Counted from the stretch's first letter, positions 1-12,284 are shown. The stretch: 64,000 nucleotides of DNA from Luteimonas marina (GCF_007859325.1 NZ_VOHK01000007.1:1-64000); one strand, 5' to 3'. Notes: generated by a model not told the origin, from the letters alone. Numbers and translations are program-made.

Positions 1-2
1 TC

Positions 3-263
<261 letters not shown>

Positions 264-316
264 TCAAGACAGTTGCTCGCTGCGCTCGGGATGACAGCCT
301 GCGCCTGGAGGCTGGC

Positions 317-2860
<2,544 letters not shown>

Positions 2861-2971
2861 CTGGAGGGGGTTCCGGGCGCGGCATCGGGCCGCGCCGCTC
2901 GGGGGTTCGAAGAACACGACGCCCGGGAGGGCCCGGGCGCTCGATCCGCGCCGTTCAGGTCCGGCGCTCTA

Positions 2972-2977
2972 TTTATA
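2972..2977 (-). promoter_or_regulatory. Candidate -10 element of topA
   Basis: TATAAA on the minus strand, about 112 bp upstream of the topA ATG, in an isolated AT-rich patch of an otherwise GC-rich gap. No good -35 hexamer lies at 16–18 bp, so the call rests on the -10 alone. Confidence 0.35.
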
Positions 2978-3012
2978 GTGGAATCACGGCCGGGCCGGCC
3001 GTGTCAAGCGAC

Positions 3013-3033
3013 CGCCCGTCCGCCGGACGGGCG
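3013..3033 (-). terminator. Hairpin after the RDD gene (possible terminator)
   Basis: Perfect 9-bp stem CGCCCGTCC/GGACGGGCG with a 3-nt loop, just downstream of the RDD gene's stop codon. There is no clear T-run, so it may be a weak or Rho-assisted terminator. A second palindrome (ACGGCC..GGCCGT, 2986–3002) follows. Confidence 0.4.
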
Positions 3034-3037
3034 CCGG

Positions 3038-3964
3038 TCAGCGGGTCAGGGCCGGAATTGCGATCGCGGCCACGATTCCCAGCAGGCCCAGGCCCAGCAG
3101 GCCGCCGCCGATCACGATGACCACCCAGGTCACCACGCCCAGCTCCCGGCGCTGCAGGTCGGGGCGGTCGGTGAAGGCCCAGCGGTCGACCACCAGGGTG
3201 TCGCAGATCATGTCGTGCAGGGCCTGCCTGCGCTCGCCCAGTCCCGTCGTGAAGGCGGACACCAGGCCGCCGATGCCGAAGCTGAACACGACGGTCGCGA
3301 AGTAGGCGGCGTAGCGCGCGAAGGCGCGCCAGAAGCTGATCCGCTCCCCCGAGCCCCGGGTGACCTTGATCCCGACCGCCAGCTTGCCCAGCGAGGCCTG
3401 GCTGCCGGAGGAGTGCATCCAGGCGAAGTAGAACAGCGGGATCAGGATGCCGACGCCGTAGGACAGGACGATGATGCCCATGGCCCCGCCGCTGGCCAGC
3501 ATGTCGCCGCCCATCATGCCGGCCCCGGCGGCCAGCATGAGCAGGGGGATCTGCACCACCCACGAGGCGGCGGCGGTGATGAAGCCGTCGATCACCATCG
3601 CCGCGAAGCGCTTCCAGAAGCCGGCGTGGACGATCTCGCCCCCGAGCACCACGGCGGCATCGGAAGAGACCGCCGCGGTGGGCGGCGCGTAGGGCGAGGC
3701 GGGGTCCGCGGACGCGGGCGGCGGGTCGCTGGTATGGCCGGCGTCGACGACGCTGCCGTCGGCGGTCGAGAGCAGCGGGCCGCGGTCGTCGGCCTGGGCG
3801 AGTTCGGCGGCGAAATCGCGCATCGGCCGCCAGTCGGCCATGCCCTCGCGCCAGACCAGCGTCTCCCAGCCCAGCTGGCCCTGCAGGCGCAGGCGCACCA
3901 GCGCTGCGGCGTCGACCGGCCCCTGGCGGGCGTTGGCGGCATCGGCGTAGTACCACTCGGGCAT
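3038..3964 (-). CDS. GYF_2 (DUF4339) plus RDD family membrane protein
   Basis: 308-aa membrane protein of unknown role. Residues 1–50 (MPEWYYADA...GP.....L) match the GYF_2/DUF4339 fold that precedes membrane domains in many proteobacterial proteins. After a Pro/Ala linker, an RDD domain begins at GFWKRFAAMVID and carries the conserved SLGK.AVGIKV and LHDMICDT.VV motifs, with about four membrane helices. A last hydrophobic helix ends GIVAAIAIPALTR, which copies the start of a type IV pilin mature helix and then stops. The ATG at 3964 is preceded by GGGGGAG. The frame is open 15 codons further up without a Shine-Dalgarno sequence. The next gene upstream encodes a pilin-like protein with nearly the same motif. 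Confidence 0.85.
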   Translation of the reverse strand: MPEWYYADAANARQGPVDAAALVRLRLQGQLGWETLVWREGMADWRPMRDFAAELAQADDRGPLLSTADGSVVDAGHTSDPPPASADPASPYAPPTAAVSSDAAVVLGGEIVHAGFWKRFAAMVIDGFITAAASWVVQIPLLMLAAGAGMMGGDMLASGGAMGIIVLSYGVGILIPLFYFAWMHSSGSQASLGKLAVGIKVTRGSGERISFWRAFARYAAYFATVVFSFGIGGLVSAFTTGLGERRQALHDMICDTLVVDRWAFTDRPDLQRRELGVVTWVVIVIGGGLLGLGLLGIVAAIAIPALTR

Positions 3965-4146
3965 CGGTCTCCCCCTTGGAGCCTCGGACAGTTGGAATTT
4001 CCGGGGCAAGTGCGTGAATCAACAACTTCAAAGACACTGGGTCCCCGCTTTCGCAGGGACGACGGCAATGTGAACTCCTGACGCGAATCTGCCCCGCTTC
4101 GGAATGACGGTTCCCTTTGCCGCGCGCCGCTCCCCGGCGGCGCGCA

Positions 4147-4653
4147 TCAGCCGCGGCAGTCCGCGGGCAGGTAGCGATCCTCGGCCTCGGAGCTGCAGTG
4201 CCAGGTGCCGCCATCGACATCATATTCGAGCCACAGCCGCTGGCCGTCGATCGCCTCGCTGCGCTCGTCCTGCAGCGTGACTTCGATGGCGCAAACGCCG
4301 TCGTCGGTTTCGCCGAAGGCCATGGCCGCATGCGTGGCGCCGCGATAGCGGTCGGCGTCGTCGAAGCCCTCGTCGCCGTTGACCGGGCAACGCTCGTGCG
4401 CGGCGATGAAATCGACGACCTGCAGCTTCAGCGGCGCGGCTTCCGCCAGGGCCTGGGCGACCTTCGCGCGCGCGACGTAGTCCTGGTAGGCCGGGAGCGC
4501 GACCGCGGCGACGATGCCGAGCACGGGGATCGCCAGGCAGGCGGCGACGATCAGCGCGATCAGGCAGCCGTGCATGCGCTGTTTCGGCGGCGGGGAAGGC
4601 GTGGATTTCGGCGGCAGCGGCGGCGGTCCGCCGCCCGGGAGGGGCTGGTTCAA
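4147..4653 (-). CDS. Pilin-like membrane-anchored protein without a prepilin leader
   Basis: 168-aa protein of unknown role. It starts with a Pro/Gly-rich stretch (about 25 aa), then one hydrophobic helix containing LGIVAAVALPAYQDYVARAKV, a close match to the N-terminal helix of type IV major pilins. A globular domain of about 110 aa follows, with cysteine pairs (CPVNGDEGF, GVCAIEV, WHCSSE, ADCRG). The usual prepilin peptidase site (G followed by FT.IELM) is absent, so processing and pilus assembly as a normal pilin are doubtful. The start used is TTG; an ATG at 4575 would remove the proline-rich part and leave MHGCLIALIV directly before the helix. It sits between the RDD gene and smg and may be co-transcribed with the RDD gene. 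Confidence 0.7.
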   Translation of the reverse strand: MNQPLPGGGPPPLPPKSTPSPPPKQRMHGCLIALIVAACLAIPVLGIVAAVALPAYQDYVARAKVAQALAEAAPLKLQVVDFIAAHERCPVNGDEGFDDADRYRGATHAAMAFGETDDGVCAIEVTLQDERSEAIDGQRLWLEYDVDGGTWHCSSEAEDRYLPADCRG

Positions 4654-4712
4654 GCGTGCAGGTCCGTTGCGGAGGGGCCTCTGGCCCGGACAGGTTCTGG
4701 TCGGTGCCGGTC

Positions 4713-4783
4713 TGTCATTTCGAGCGTAGCGAGAAATCTACGTCCCTGATTTTCCGAGATTCCTCACTGCGTTCGGAATGACA
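4713..4783. repeat. Inverted repeat, TGTCATTTCGAGCG / GCGTTCGGAATGACA family
   Basis: Two arms (TGTCATTTCGAGCGTAGCGA and its near complement ending CGTTCGGAATGACA) flank a short AT-richer centre. The same family recurs at 18703–18785 and 51004–51073. It can form a long hairpin between convergent or tandem genes. Confidence 0.75.
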
Positions 4784-4791
4784 AACAGTCC

Positions 4792-5265
4792 CTAGTGCAC
4801 CGGCTCGGGTTCGTCGGCGAACATCTGGGTCTCCATCCAGGCGTAGGCGGCCTCGCTGCCGGGCTGGTTGAACAGCACCATCAGCACCACCCACTTGAGG
4901 TCGTCCAGGTCCAGTTCCTCCTGGTCGAGCGCCATCGCGCGGTCGAGCACCAGTTCGCGCTGGTCGGCGTCGAGGATGCCGTGCTGTTCGAGGAACAGCA
5001 GGAAGCCGCGGCATTCGACGTCGAGCTTGTCCAGTTCGGGGCCGAAGTAGACGCGGGTGGGGCCGTCGGCGCGGGATTCGCCCGCCACCGGGCGCTGCTC
5101 GGCGAGGGCGTCGAGCCAGTCGAAGGCCTTGCTGATCTCCGCGGGGCTGAAGCCGGCCTGGAGCAGGCCGTTCTGGAGGGAGTCGCGGTCGCGGACGAGG
5201 TCCGCGTCTTCGGTGAAGTAGTGTTCGAACAGGTAGAGCAGGACGTCCAGGATGCTCTCTTTCAT
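4792..5265 (-). CDS. smg: Smg family protein (DUF494)
   Basis: 157-aa cytoplasmic protein of the Smg/DUF494 family. The function is not established; the gene is widely conserved next to dprA/smf and topA, as here. It starts [17 protein letters not shown], the usual family start, with GGGGGAA directly upstream. The body contains the family pattern LQ.GLLQAGF...EI.KAFDWLD and a C-terminal [15 protein letters not shown]. The frame runs 61 codons further up into dprA, but that part reads as low-complexity GC-rich sequence and overlaps dprA, so it is rejected. It lies 32 bp downstream of dprA and is probably in the same transcript. Confidence 0.93.
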   Translation of the reverse strand: MKESILDVLLYLFEHYFTEDADLVRDRDSLQNGLLQAGFSPAEISKAFDWLDALAEQRPVAGESRADGPTRVYFGPELDKLDVECRGFLLFLEQHGILDADQRELVLDRAMALDQEELDLDDLKWVVLMVLFNQPGSEAAYAWMETQMFADEPEPVH

Positions 5266-5297
5266 TTCCCCCGGCCTGCGCCCGTGGGCGCGGTGTG

Positions 5298-6428
5298 TCA
5301 GGACTTTCGGGAATACCGGCCGTGCTCCAGCACGACGCGGCCATCCAGCTCCATGACCAGCAGCATGGACGACAGTTCCGCGGCCGTCAATCCGGTGCGC
5401 TCGACCAGCCGATCCATAGGGCTTGGGTCGTGGCCGAGGGCCGACCACAAGCGCTGGTAGTCCGGATCGTCCGGCGCAAGCGCCCCGGCGGGCGCCGCGG
5501 CGGCGCTCCCGACCCCGGAGATGGGGGCCTGCAGGCGGCTGCGCAAGGCGTCGGCCAGCCCGTGCGCGACCGGCGCCAGGGCGTCGACCACCTCCCCGGC
5601 GGTTTCGACCAGCGCCGCGCCGTCGCGGATCAGCCGGTGGCAGCCGCGGGCCAGCGGGTTGTGGATCGAGCCGGGCAGGGCGAACACCTCGCGACCGGCC
5701 TCGGCGGCCAGCCGGGCGGTGATCAGGGCCCCGGAGCGCCCGGCCGCCTCCACCACCAGGGTGCCCAGCGACAGCCCGGCGATGATCCGGTTGCGCGCCG
5801 GGAACTGCTCGCGGCGCGCCTGCGCGCCGGGCGGATGTTCGCTGACCACGGCGCCGCGCTCGGCGATGCGCCGGTGCAGGCCGGCGTTGGCGCGCGGGTA
5901 GGGCACGTCGATGCCGCTGCCGAGCACGGCCACGGTGGCCCCGCCCGCGGCCAGGGTGGCCTCATGTGCGGCGGTGTCGATGCCGGCGGCGAGGCCGCTG
6001 CAGACCGCGAAGCCGGCGCGCGCCAGGGCGTGGGCGAAGTCGCGGGCGTGGTCGCGGCCGCCGGCGGTGGGCGCGCGGCTGCCGACGACGGCGACGGCCG
6101 GATGCCAGAGCAGGTTGGCGTCGCCGGCCACGAACAGCGCGAGCGGCGGGCTGGCGATGCGCCGCAGCAGGGCGGGATAGTCGGGGTCGTGCCAGCCGAT
6201 CAGGCGATGGCCGGCGTGGGCGAACCAGTCGCGGGTGCCCGCCGGGACGTCGGGAGCACCGGCCAGCGCCCGGACCTGCGCCTCGTCCAGCCCGGCCTCG
6301 CGCCAACCCGGTTTGCCGGCGGCCAGCGCGGCTTCGGGCGACGGGTGGCGTTCCAGCAGCCGGCGTCGCGGCGCGGAGGCGCCGCCGCAGTCGAGCAGTC
6401 GCAGCAGGGCGCGGTCGTCGGGCGTCAT
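5298..6428 (-). CDS. dprA: DNA processing protein DprA
   Basis: 376-aa DprA/Smf protein, which binds incoming single-stranded DNA and loads RecA during natural transformation. An N-terminal helical (SAM-like) region covers about residues 1–75. A Rossmann core follows with [40 protein letters not shown] and [12 protein letters not shown]. The last 60 residues form the DprA winged-helix domain ([21 protein letters not shown]...). Length and domain order are normal for the family. It is followed by smg. A hairpin separates it from the LysM gene, which lies upstream on the same strand. Confidence 0.96.
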   Translation of the reverse strand: MTPDDRALLRLLDCGGASAPRRRLLERHPSPEAALAAGKPGWREAGLDEAQVRALAGAPDVPAGTRDWFAHAGHRLIGWHDPDYPALLRRIASPPLALFVAGDANLLWHPAVAVVGSRAPTAGGRDHARDFAHALARAGFAVCSGLAAGIDTAAHEATLAAGGATVAVLGSGIDVPYPRANAGLHRRIAERGAVVSEHPPGAQARREQFPARNRIIAGLSLGTLVVEAAGRSGALITARLAAEAGREVFALPGSIHNPLARGCHRLIRDGAALVETAGEVVDALAPVAHGLADALRSRLQAPISGVGSAAAAPAGALAPDDPDYQRLWSALGHDPSPMDRLVERTGLTAAELSSMLLVMELDGRVVLEHGRYSRKS

Positions 6429-6453
6429 GCCGCCAGCGTGCCCCGCAAACGAC

Positions 6454-6475
6454 GACGGCGCCCTCGGGCGCCGTC
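6454..6475 (-). terminator. Hairpin between the LysM gene and dprA
   Basis: Perfect 10-bp stem GACGGCGCCC/GGGCGCCGTC with a tight loop, between the end of the LysM gene (6503) and the dprA start (6428). Only a TTT follows on the minus strand, so termination is plausible but not strong. Confidence 0.4.
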
Positions 6476-6502
6476 GGCATGGAGCGTAGGAAAACCCCGC
6501 CC

Positions 6503-7675
6503 TCAGTACGGCGCGTCGGGGTGCTTGAGGTGGTAGCCGATGCGGGTCGGCTTGACGCTGTTCATCACCAGGCCGTAGCTGACCTTGTCGTAGCTACGAA
6601 ACACCATCACGTGGCCGGCGAACTCGTCGGGCAGGCGCACCTTGTTCTCGTAGAACACGGTGTCGACGTCGCGGTCGGGGCCCTTCTCGACGCGGTCGAC
6701 GGTGTTGGTGCCTTCGCGCCAGATCGAGAACACCGTGCCGTTGTCGACGCCCTCGCGGCGGCCGACCGACAGCACCACCACGTCGCGCGGGCCGCCGTGG
6801 TTGAGCATGTCGGCGACGGCGAGGATGCGGGCGCGGCCGTACTCGAGCTGCTGCGCCGGCGCGTGCGGGAAGAACTGCAGGTCGTAGGGCTGGGCGTCGA
6901 TCGGGATCAGGCGGTCGCCGATGCGGACCTCGCGGCCGGTTTCGTCGAGCAGCAGGGTGCTGGCCTGGATGCCGCCCACCTCGCCGCGCGTGATCGTGCC
7001 GACGTTGACGCGCTGCAGCTCGTAGCCGAGCAGTTCCTGGCCCTTGTCGGGCGTGACCACGTTGGTCCAGTACTGCTGGAAGTCGGCGATGCGCTTGCCG
7101 CGGAAATCGAGGTCGTCCTTGTGGAACAGGTCGCAGCACATGCTGGTGCGGTCGAGGTGCGTATAGCGCACGGTCGGGCGCACCACGGCGTAGCGCTGGC
7201 CGGCGGTCGCGCCCTCCAGGTGGCGGATGTAGGCGACCTGGCCCTGGGTGGTGCGCAGGCGGTCCTCCTCGAGGCCGACGACGTAGGGCAGGTGCTCGAA
7301 CTCGTCGACCACGCGCAGGTCCTTGAGGAAGGCCTCGACGTCGGACAGCGGGATCGCGTTGATCGGCTGCGCCTCCTCGCGCGGGCCTTCGCCGACGGTC
7401 ACGCGGTTGAGGTAGGCGAGGCTGATCACGTCGCCCGGATAGATCAGGTGCGGATTGGCGATCTGCGGATTCGCCTGCCAGATCTCCGGCCACAGCCAGG
7501 GGCGCTGCAGGAACCTGCCCGCGATGTCCCACAGCGTGTCGCCGCGCTTGACGACGTAGGTGTCGGGATGGTCGCCGCGCATCGTCTGCGCGGTGGCGTA
7601 GGTCGCCACCGTCATCAATGCGACGACGCACGTCGTGCGAAGCCCCTGAGAAAGGCGCTCAAGCATGCGGGCCAT
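6503..7675 (-). CDS. Secreted LysM-domain protein
   Basis: 390-aa exported protein. A signal peptide (hydrophobic VVALMTVATYATA) is followed by one LysM domain (about residues 38–90: YVVKRGDTLWDIAGRFL...NP..I.P GD.I.L), expected to bind peptidoglycan. The remaining 300 residues form no domain I can name, but the same arrangement is standard next to dprA and def in xanthomonads and pseudomonads. The start at 7675 is chosen because AGGGGAG lies 7 nt upstream; a second ATG lies three codons in. It is divergent from def, and the 134-bp gap must hold both promoters. Confidence 0.9.
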   Translation of the reverse strand: MARMLERLSQGLRTTCVVALMTVATYATAQTMRGDHPDTYVVKRGDTLWDIAGRFLQRPWLWPEIWQANPQIANPHLIYPGDVISLAYLNRVTVGEGPREEAQPINAIPLSDVEAFLKDLRVVDEFEHLPYVVGLEEDRLRTTQGQVAYIRHLEGATAGQRYAVVRPTVRYTHLDRTSMCCDLFHKDDLDFRGKRIADFQQYWTNVVTPDKGQELLGYELQRVNVGTITRGEVGGIQASTLLLDETGREVRIGDRLIPIDAQPYDLQFFPHAPAQQLEYGRARILAVADMLNHGGPRDVVVLSVGRREGVDNGTVFSIWREGTNTVDRVEKGPDRDVDTVFYENKVRLPDEFAGHVMVFRSYDKVSYGLVMNSVKPTRIGYHLKHPDAPY

Positions 7676-7809
7676 CTAATTGCTCCCCTTGAAGATTTCC
7701 CCGTGCAGCAGCGGCACTATAGCCTACAAGTGGCGGCCGGTTGCAAGCCGCGCGGCGCTACAATGGCAGGCCGTCCCGCGCGGTTGTGACCGCTGCCACC
7801 CTTTTGCCC

Positions 7810-8328
7810 ATGGCCCTGCTCCCCATCCTCGAATACCCCCACCCCCGGCTGCGGACCGTCGCCGACCCGGTGGAGGCCGACCGCTTCCACGATCCGGCCT
7901 TCCATCGCCTGCTCGACGACATGTTCGAGACCATGTACGAGGCGCCGGGCATCGGCCTGGCGGCGACCCAGGTGGACACCCACCAGCGGTTCATGGTCAT
8001 CGACGTCACGGAAGGGCGCGAGCAGCCGCTGGTGTTCATCAACCCGACGATCCGCGAGCGCTCGCCCGAGCTGCGCGTGCACCAGGAGGGCTGCCTGTCG
8101 ATCCCGGGCGTGTTCGCCGACGTGACCCGCGCCGACGGCATCGTGGTCGAGGCGCTCGACCGCCACGGCAAGCCCTTCGAACTGCGCGTCGACGGCCTGC
8201 TGGCGACCTGCGTCCAGCACGAGGTCGACCACCTCGACGGCCGGCTGTTCATCGACCACCTGTCGCCGCTCAAGCGCGATCGGGCGGTCAAGAAGCTCGA
8301 GAAGCTGCGGAAAGGCCGTGATTCGTGA
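7810..8328 (+). CDS. def: Peptide deformylase
   Basis: 172-aa metalloenzyme that removes the formyl group from nascent protein N-termini. All three family motifs are present: GIGLAATQ (motif 1), EGCLSIP (motif 2, metal-binding Cys) and QHEVDHLDG (motif 3, HExxH). The start [14 protein letters not shown] matches the family; the longer frame from 7741 has no Shine-Dalgarno sequence and reads into the promoter. It is followed by fmt after a 149-bp gap filled by an inverted repeat. Confidence 0.97.
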   Translation: MALLPILEYPHPRLRTVADPVEADRFHDPAFHRLLDDMFETMYEAPGIGLAATQVDTHQRFMVIDVTEGREQPLVFINPTIRERSPELRVHQEGCLSIPGVFADVTRADGIVVEALDRHGKPFELRVDGLLATCVQHEVDHLDGRLFIDHLSPLKRDRAVKKLEKLRKGRDS

Positions 8329-8471
8329 TGGGTGATTGGTGATTCGAAGAAGCAAAGGCGGCGGCAGCCGTAGCGGATTCCGGGTGGGGCGCCGAGGCGA
8401 CCGCAGTACGGAGACCGCGGAGCGGCCGTAGTCCGGCTTTTCCGAATCACCAATCACGAATCACCAATCAC
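8319..8471. repeat. Long inverted repeat between def and fmt (GATTGGTGATTCG family)
   Basis: The end of def and the sequence after it read GTGATTCGTGATGGGTGATTGGTGATTCG. The complement, GAATCACCAATCACGAATCACC, sits at about 8444–8470 just before fmt. Each arm is itself built from tandem GTGATTSG units, and the left arm overlaps the last codons and stop of def. Confidence 0.7.
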
Positions 8472-8477
8472 GTCCCC

Positions 8478-9398
8478 ATGCGTATCGTCTTCGCCGGAAC
8501 CCCCGACTTCGCCGTGCCCTCGCTGCGCGCGGCGGCGGCGCGCGGCGAGGTGATCGCGGTGTACACCCAGCCCGACCGGCCGGCCGGGCGCGGGCGCGGG
8601 CTGGCGGCGTCGCCGGTCAAGCAGGCCGCGCAGCAGCTCGGCCTGCCGGTGCTGCAGCCGGACACGCTGCGCACGGTGGAGTCGCGCAGGGCCCTGCGCG
8701 CGCTGCAGCCGGACCTGATGGTCGTGGTCGCCTATGGCCTGCTGCTGCCGCCGAAGGTGCTGGAGATCCCGACCCACGGCTGCTGGAACGTGCATGCCTC
8801 GCTGCTGCCGCGCTGGCGCGGCGCAGCGCCGATCCAGCGCGCGATCGAGGCCGGCGACGCCGAGACCGGCGTCTGCCTGATGCAGATGGAGCAGGGTCTG
8901 GACACCGGCCCGGTGTTGCTGTCGCAGGCCACGCCGATCGGCGAGCACGAGACCGGCGGGCAGTTGCATGCGCGCCTGGCCGACCTCGGCGCGCAGGTGC
9001 TGGCCGACGGCCTGGCGCTGCTGCGCGCGGGCGTGCGCCCGACGTCGCAGCCGCAGCCGGCCGATGGCGCGACCTATGCGCACAAGCTGGAGAAGGCCGA
9101 GGCGCGGCTGGACTGGGCGCTGCCGGCCGACGTGCTGGCGCGCAAGGTGCGCGCCTTCGATCCGTGGCCGGTGGCGGAAGCGGAGCTGGCCGGCGAGCGC
9201 CTGCGCATCCACGGCGCGATCGCCCTGCCGCTGGCGCACGGCGCCGCGCCGGGCCGCGTGCTGTTCGCGGGCAAGGCCGGCATCGACGTGGCCTGCGGCG
9301 AGGGCGCGCTGCGTATCCGCGCGCTGCAGCGCGCCGGCGGCAAGGTGATCACCGCCGCCGACTACCTCAATGCGCGGCGCGACCTGGTCGCGGGCTAG
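8478..9398 (+). CDS. fmt: Methionyl-tRNA formyltransferase
   Basis: 306-aa enzyme that formylates initiator Met-tRNA from 10-formyl-THF. [14 protein letters not shown] opens the formyltransferase fold. The active-site block [20 protein letters not shown] and the later GLDTGPVL contain the catalytic Asn, His and Asp of the family. The C-terminal domain starts at about residue 205 ([21 protein letters not shown]). It lies downstream of def, the canonical pair, and upstream of rsmB. Confidence 0.97.
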   Translation: MRIVFAGTPDFAVPSLRAAAARGEVIAVYTQPDRPAGRGRGLAASPVKQAAQQLGLPVLQPDTLRTVESRRALRALQPDLMVVVAYGLLLPPKVLEIPTHGCWNVHASLLPRWRGAAPIQRAIEAGDAETGVCLMQMEQGLDTGPVLLSQATPIGEHETGGQLHARLADLGAQVLADGLALLRAGVRPTSQPQPADGATYAHKLEKAEARLDWALPADVLARKVRAFDPWPVAEAELAGERLRIHGAIALPLAHGAAPGRVLFAGKAGIDVACGEGALRIRALQRAGGKVITAADYLNARRDLVAG

Positions 9399-9423
9399 GT
9401 GATGCACGCATCCGCCACCGCCC

Positions 9424-9530
9424 CGTCATCCCGGCGAAAGCCGGGATCCATTTTGCCTTTGCTTCGCGCCGCGCCCGAGGTGGAGGCAAGGGCAACATCA
9501 AGATGGATCCCGGCTTTCGCCGGGATGACG
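9424..9530. repeat. Paired palindromic repeat CGTCATCCCGGCGAAAGCCGG
   Basis: Two copies of the palindromic unit face each other across about 55 bp: CGTCATCCCGGCGAAAGCC at the left and CGGCTTTCGCCGGGATGACG at the right. The same pair design recurs at 26420, 42541, 54261 and 60075. Confidence 0.85.
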
Positions 9531-9593
9531 ACCGTGACGCGCACCGAGACGACCGTGAAGCACACCGAGACGACTGTGAGGTACACCGTGACC
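9531..9593 (+). repeat. Three 21-bp tandem repeats upstream of rsmB
   Basis: Units 9531–9551, 9552–9572 and 9573–9593 each begin ACYGTGA and contain CACCG. The first two differ at only two positions; the third is more degenerate. They directly abut the palindromic pair. Confidence 0.7.
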
Positions 9594-9651
9594 AGCGACG
9601 GGCTCGCCGCAATGACGTGTAGCGGGTGCACCCGGATGCCTGCCTGACGCC

Positions 9652-10965
9652 ATGGCGATGACTCACCCGCCCGGCGTCGCCGTACGCGTGGCCGCCGCCA
9701 GGGTGCTGCAGGCGGTGCTGCAGGGGCGTTCGCTGAAGGCCGAACTCGCCGCCGTGCTGCCGAAGATCGCCGATCCACGCGACCGCGCCCTGCTGGAAGC
9801 CATCTGCTTTTCCGCCCTGCGCCAGCGCGCGCGCTACGACGCGGCCCTGCGCGCGTGGATGCAGAAGCCGCCGGGCGTGAAGGATGGCGAACTGCGCGCG
9901 CTGCTGCTGGCCGGTTTCGCCCAGCTGGACGCGCTCGAACTGCCCGCGCACGCCGCCCTGTCGGCGACCGTCGAGGCCGCGCGCGCGCTCGGTCGCATGC
10001 ACCAGGCCGGCCTGGTCAACGCGCTGCTGCGTCGCGCGCAGCGCGACGGCGTGCCGGCCGCCGACCCGCAGGACGCATGGCCCGAGTGGCTGCGCGTCCG
10101 GGTCCGCGCCGATTGGCCGCAGGACGCCGACGCGATCTTCGCCGCGAGCGCGGTCGCCGCGCCGACCTGGCTGCGGATCAACCGCACGCGCACCTCCGCC
10201 GCGCAGTACGCGCTGCGACTGCACGAGGCCGGGATCGAATCGCAGGCCTGCGACGACCTGCCCGATGCGCTGCGCATCGACGCGCCGGTGTCGCCGCTGG
10301 TCCTGCCCGGGTTCGGCGACGGAGACGTCTCGGTGCAGGACGCCGCGGCGCAGCGCGTCGCCGACGCGCTCTCGCCGCCGCATGGCGGCCGCGTCCTCGA
10401 CGCCTGCGCCGCGCCGGGTGGCAAGTCCGCGCACCTGCTCGGACGCGATCCGACCCTGCGCCTGACCGCGCTCGACGTCGACCAACGCCGCCTGCGGCGC
10501 GTGCGCGAGACCTTCGACCGCCTCGGCGTCGGCGCCAGCGCGCACCTGCTGGCTGCCGATGCCACCGAGACCGCGGCGTGGTGGGACGGCGAGCCCTTCG
10601 ACGCGATCCTGCTCGACGCCCCCTGCTCGGCCACCGGCATCGTCCGCCGCCAGCCCGACGTGCTGCTGCACCGGCGCGCCGCGGACCTGGCCGCACTGAC
10701 GGTGCTGCAGGCGCGGCTGCTCGACGCACTGTGGCCGCTGCTCGCGCCGGGCGGCCGGCTGCTCTACGCCACCTGTTCGATCCTGGCCGCCGAGAACCAG
10801 GCGCAGGTGGCGGCGTTCCTGGCGCGCACGCCCGACGCGCGGGCCGAGACCCTGCCGGAGGCATTCGGCCGCGACACCGGCGACGGGCGGCAGCGGCTGC
10901 CGGGGGAAGCGGGCATGGACGGGTTCTTCTACGCGGCCTTGGAGAGGCGCCTGCACGGCCGATGA
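9652..10965 (+). CDS. rsmB: 16S rRNA (cytosine-967-C5)-methyltransferase RsmB
   Basis: 437-aa SAM-dependent rRNA methyltransferase. An N-terminal NusB-like helical RNA-binding domain covers about residues 8–140. The Rossmann methyltransferase domain has [13 protein letters not shown] (SAM site), [12 protein letters not shown] (motif IV Cys) and [11 protein letters not shown] (motif VI catalytic Cys). The extreme C-terminus has the usual DGFFYA. Position after fmt is the conserved arrangement. The start is the first ATG; a second is two codons later. Confidence 0.96.
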   Translation: MAMTHPPGVAVRVAAARVLQAVLQGRSLKAELAAVLPKIADPRDRALLEAICFSALRQRARYDAALRAWMQKPPGVKDGELRALLLAGFAQLDALELPAHAALSATVEAARALGRMHQAGLVNALLRRAQRDGVPAADPQDAWPEWLRVRVRADWPQDADAIFAASAVAAPTWLRINRTRTSAAQYALRLHEAGIESQACDDLPDALRIDAPVSPLVLPGFGDGDVSVQDAAAQRVADALSPPHGGRVLDACAAPGGKSAHLLGRDPTLRLTALDVDQRRLRRVRETFDRLGVGASAHLLAADATETAAWWDGEPFDAILLDAPCSATGIVRRQPDVLLHRRAADLAALTVLQARLLDALWPLLAPGGRLLYATCSILAAENQAQVAAFLARTPDARAETLPEAFGRDTGDGRQRLPGEAGMDGFFYAALERRLHGR

Positions 10966-11168
10966 GCCGTAGCGGGCAACCGGACACGGCATGGCGCTGG
11001 AACGGCGGCCGCCGGTCGCGCGCCCGGCGCGCTGCCGCCGTGTTCACCGGGCCCGAGGGATCTCCGGCTTTGCCCGGGAGGCCTGCTGCCGGGGCGCCCA
11101 ACCGGTGCAGGAATCACCTGCGGCGCGGCTCTCGTGCGTATACGCCCCCTTAAGGTCCGGCCGCTAGG

Positions 11169-12284
11169 ATGCCTGCGACGCCGCACCTCGCCCCCCCGAT
11201 GTCCGACGGCCCGCTTTCACGGCCACAGCGCCCCTGGCTGAGCATCCTCATTCCGGTCTACCGCGCCGAGAAGTATCTGGACGCGTGCGTGGCCTCGGTA
11301 CTCGCGCAGGGCCAGGAAGGCGTCGAGGTCCTGCTGCTTGACGATGCCTCGCCGGACGGATCGGCGGAGATCGCCGCCGCCCTGTGCGAGGCGCATCCGG
11401 GCCGCCTGCGCCTGCTCCGGCACGCGCGCAACGCCGGGCTCTCGGGCGCGCGCAACACCCTGCTCACGCATGCGTCGGGCCGGTACGTGTGGCACCTGGA
11501 TGCGGACGATGTCCTGCTGCCGGGCGCCATCGACGGGTTGCGGCGCATCGTGGATGAATCGTCACCGGACCTGGTGCTGTGCGATTTCAGCGTGTTGCGG
11601 GAACGGTCCGGCCTCAAGCACCGGATCCGCGGCGAGGGGCATTGCGCCGGTTTCGACGGTGGATCGAATCGGGTCGAGTCGGATCGTTCGCGACTGGTCG
11701 CGGGACTGATGCGCTCGCGCTGCCTGCAGGCGTGGGCGAAGGTCGGCCGTCGCCGGGTATGGCTGGAGGCGTGCTTCCCGACAGGCAGGCGCCTGATGCA
11801 GGACGTGGCGGTGATGCCGGCGCTGGTGGCCGCCACGCGGACCTTCCTGCACGTGCGCAAGCCGTGGGTCGGCTACCGGCGGCATGGTGAAAGCGCGTGG
11901 GGTTGCTCGCCCGGGGCGTTGCGGCTGCACGATGCGGTGGCCTCCCTGCGCGACCTCAAGAGTGGCATGTCGGGTATTCCGGGGCTGGATGCCGAGGCGA
12001 AATTCGCACTTGACTACTACTGCCTGCGCTCGCTGGCGCGGATCTCCGGCAGGATCCCGAAGAACGCGGACCGCAGGCAAGGCGACGGGCGGGACGTCAT
12101 TTCGGATGCCTTCGACGACATGTTCCCGGCCGGGCCTGCGTCGACGATCACGGCGTGCCATTCGCGCGGTTGGCACATGCGTGCGTGGCGCCTGCGCCGG
12201 GCCTGCGAGCTGGCACGGCGCGGGGGCGTCCCGGATGCGGCCGGTGACGATGCCGGTGTCGGTTCCGTCGGGGCGAACCGCTAG
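11169..12284 (+). CDS. Family 2 glycosyltransferase (copy 1)
   Basis: 371-aa inverting GT-A enzyme, probably acting on a surface polysaccharide or LPS; acceptor unknown. The N-terminal domain has LSILIPVYRAEKYL, LLLDDASPDGS (first Asp), NAGLSGARN and the DXD-type LDADDVLLPG. The C-terminal 130 residues carry SGLKHRIRG, W.KVGRR..WL and DYYCLRSLARIS, which are also in the next gene. It is 36 bp upstream of the paralogue at 12321, and the two look like a tandem duplication. An ATG at 11199 is an alternative start; neither has a clear Shine-Dalgarno sequence. Confidence 0.88.
   Translation: MPATPHLAPPMSDGPLSRPQRPWLSILIPVYRAEKYLDACVASVLAQGQEGVEVLLLDDASPDGSAEIAAALCEAHPGRLRLLRHARNAGLSGARNTLLTHASGRYVWHLDADDVLLPGAIDGLRRIVDESSPDLVLCDFSVLRERSGLKHRIRGEGHCAGFDGGSNRVESDRSRLVAGLMRSRCLQAWAKVGRRRVWLEACFPTGRRLMQDVAVMPALVAATRTFLHVRKPWVGYRRHGESAWGCSPGALRLHDAVASLRDLKSGMSGIPGLDAEAKFALDYYCLRSLARISGRIPKNADRRQGDGRDVISDAFDDMFPAGPASTITACHSRGWHMRAWRLRRACELARRGGVPDAAGDDAGVGSVGANR

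Noticed and set aside
2861-2917. Longer TopA N-terminus
   Set aside because: The extra 19 residues are not typical; the family starts MPK.LLIVESPAKAK at 2860.
9531-9593. Possible small CRISPR array
   Set aside because: Repeats are directly adjacent with no spacers, the units are imperfect, and no cas genes are near.
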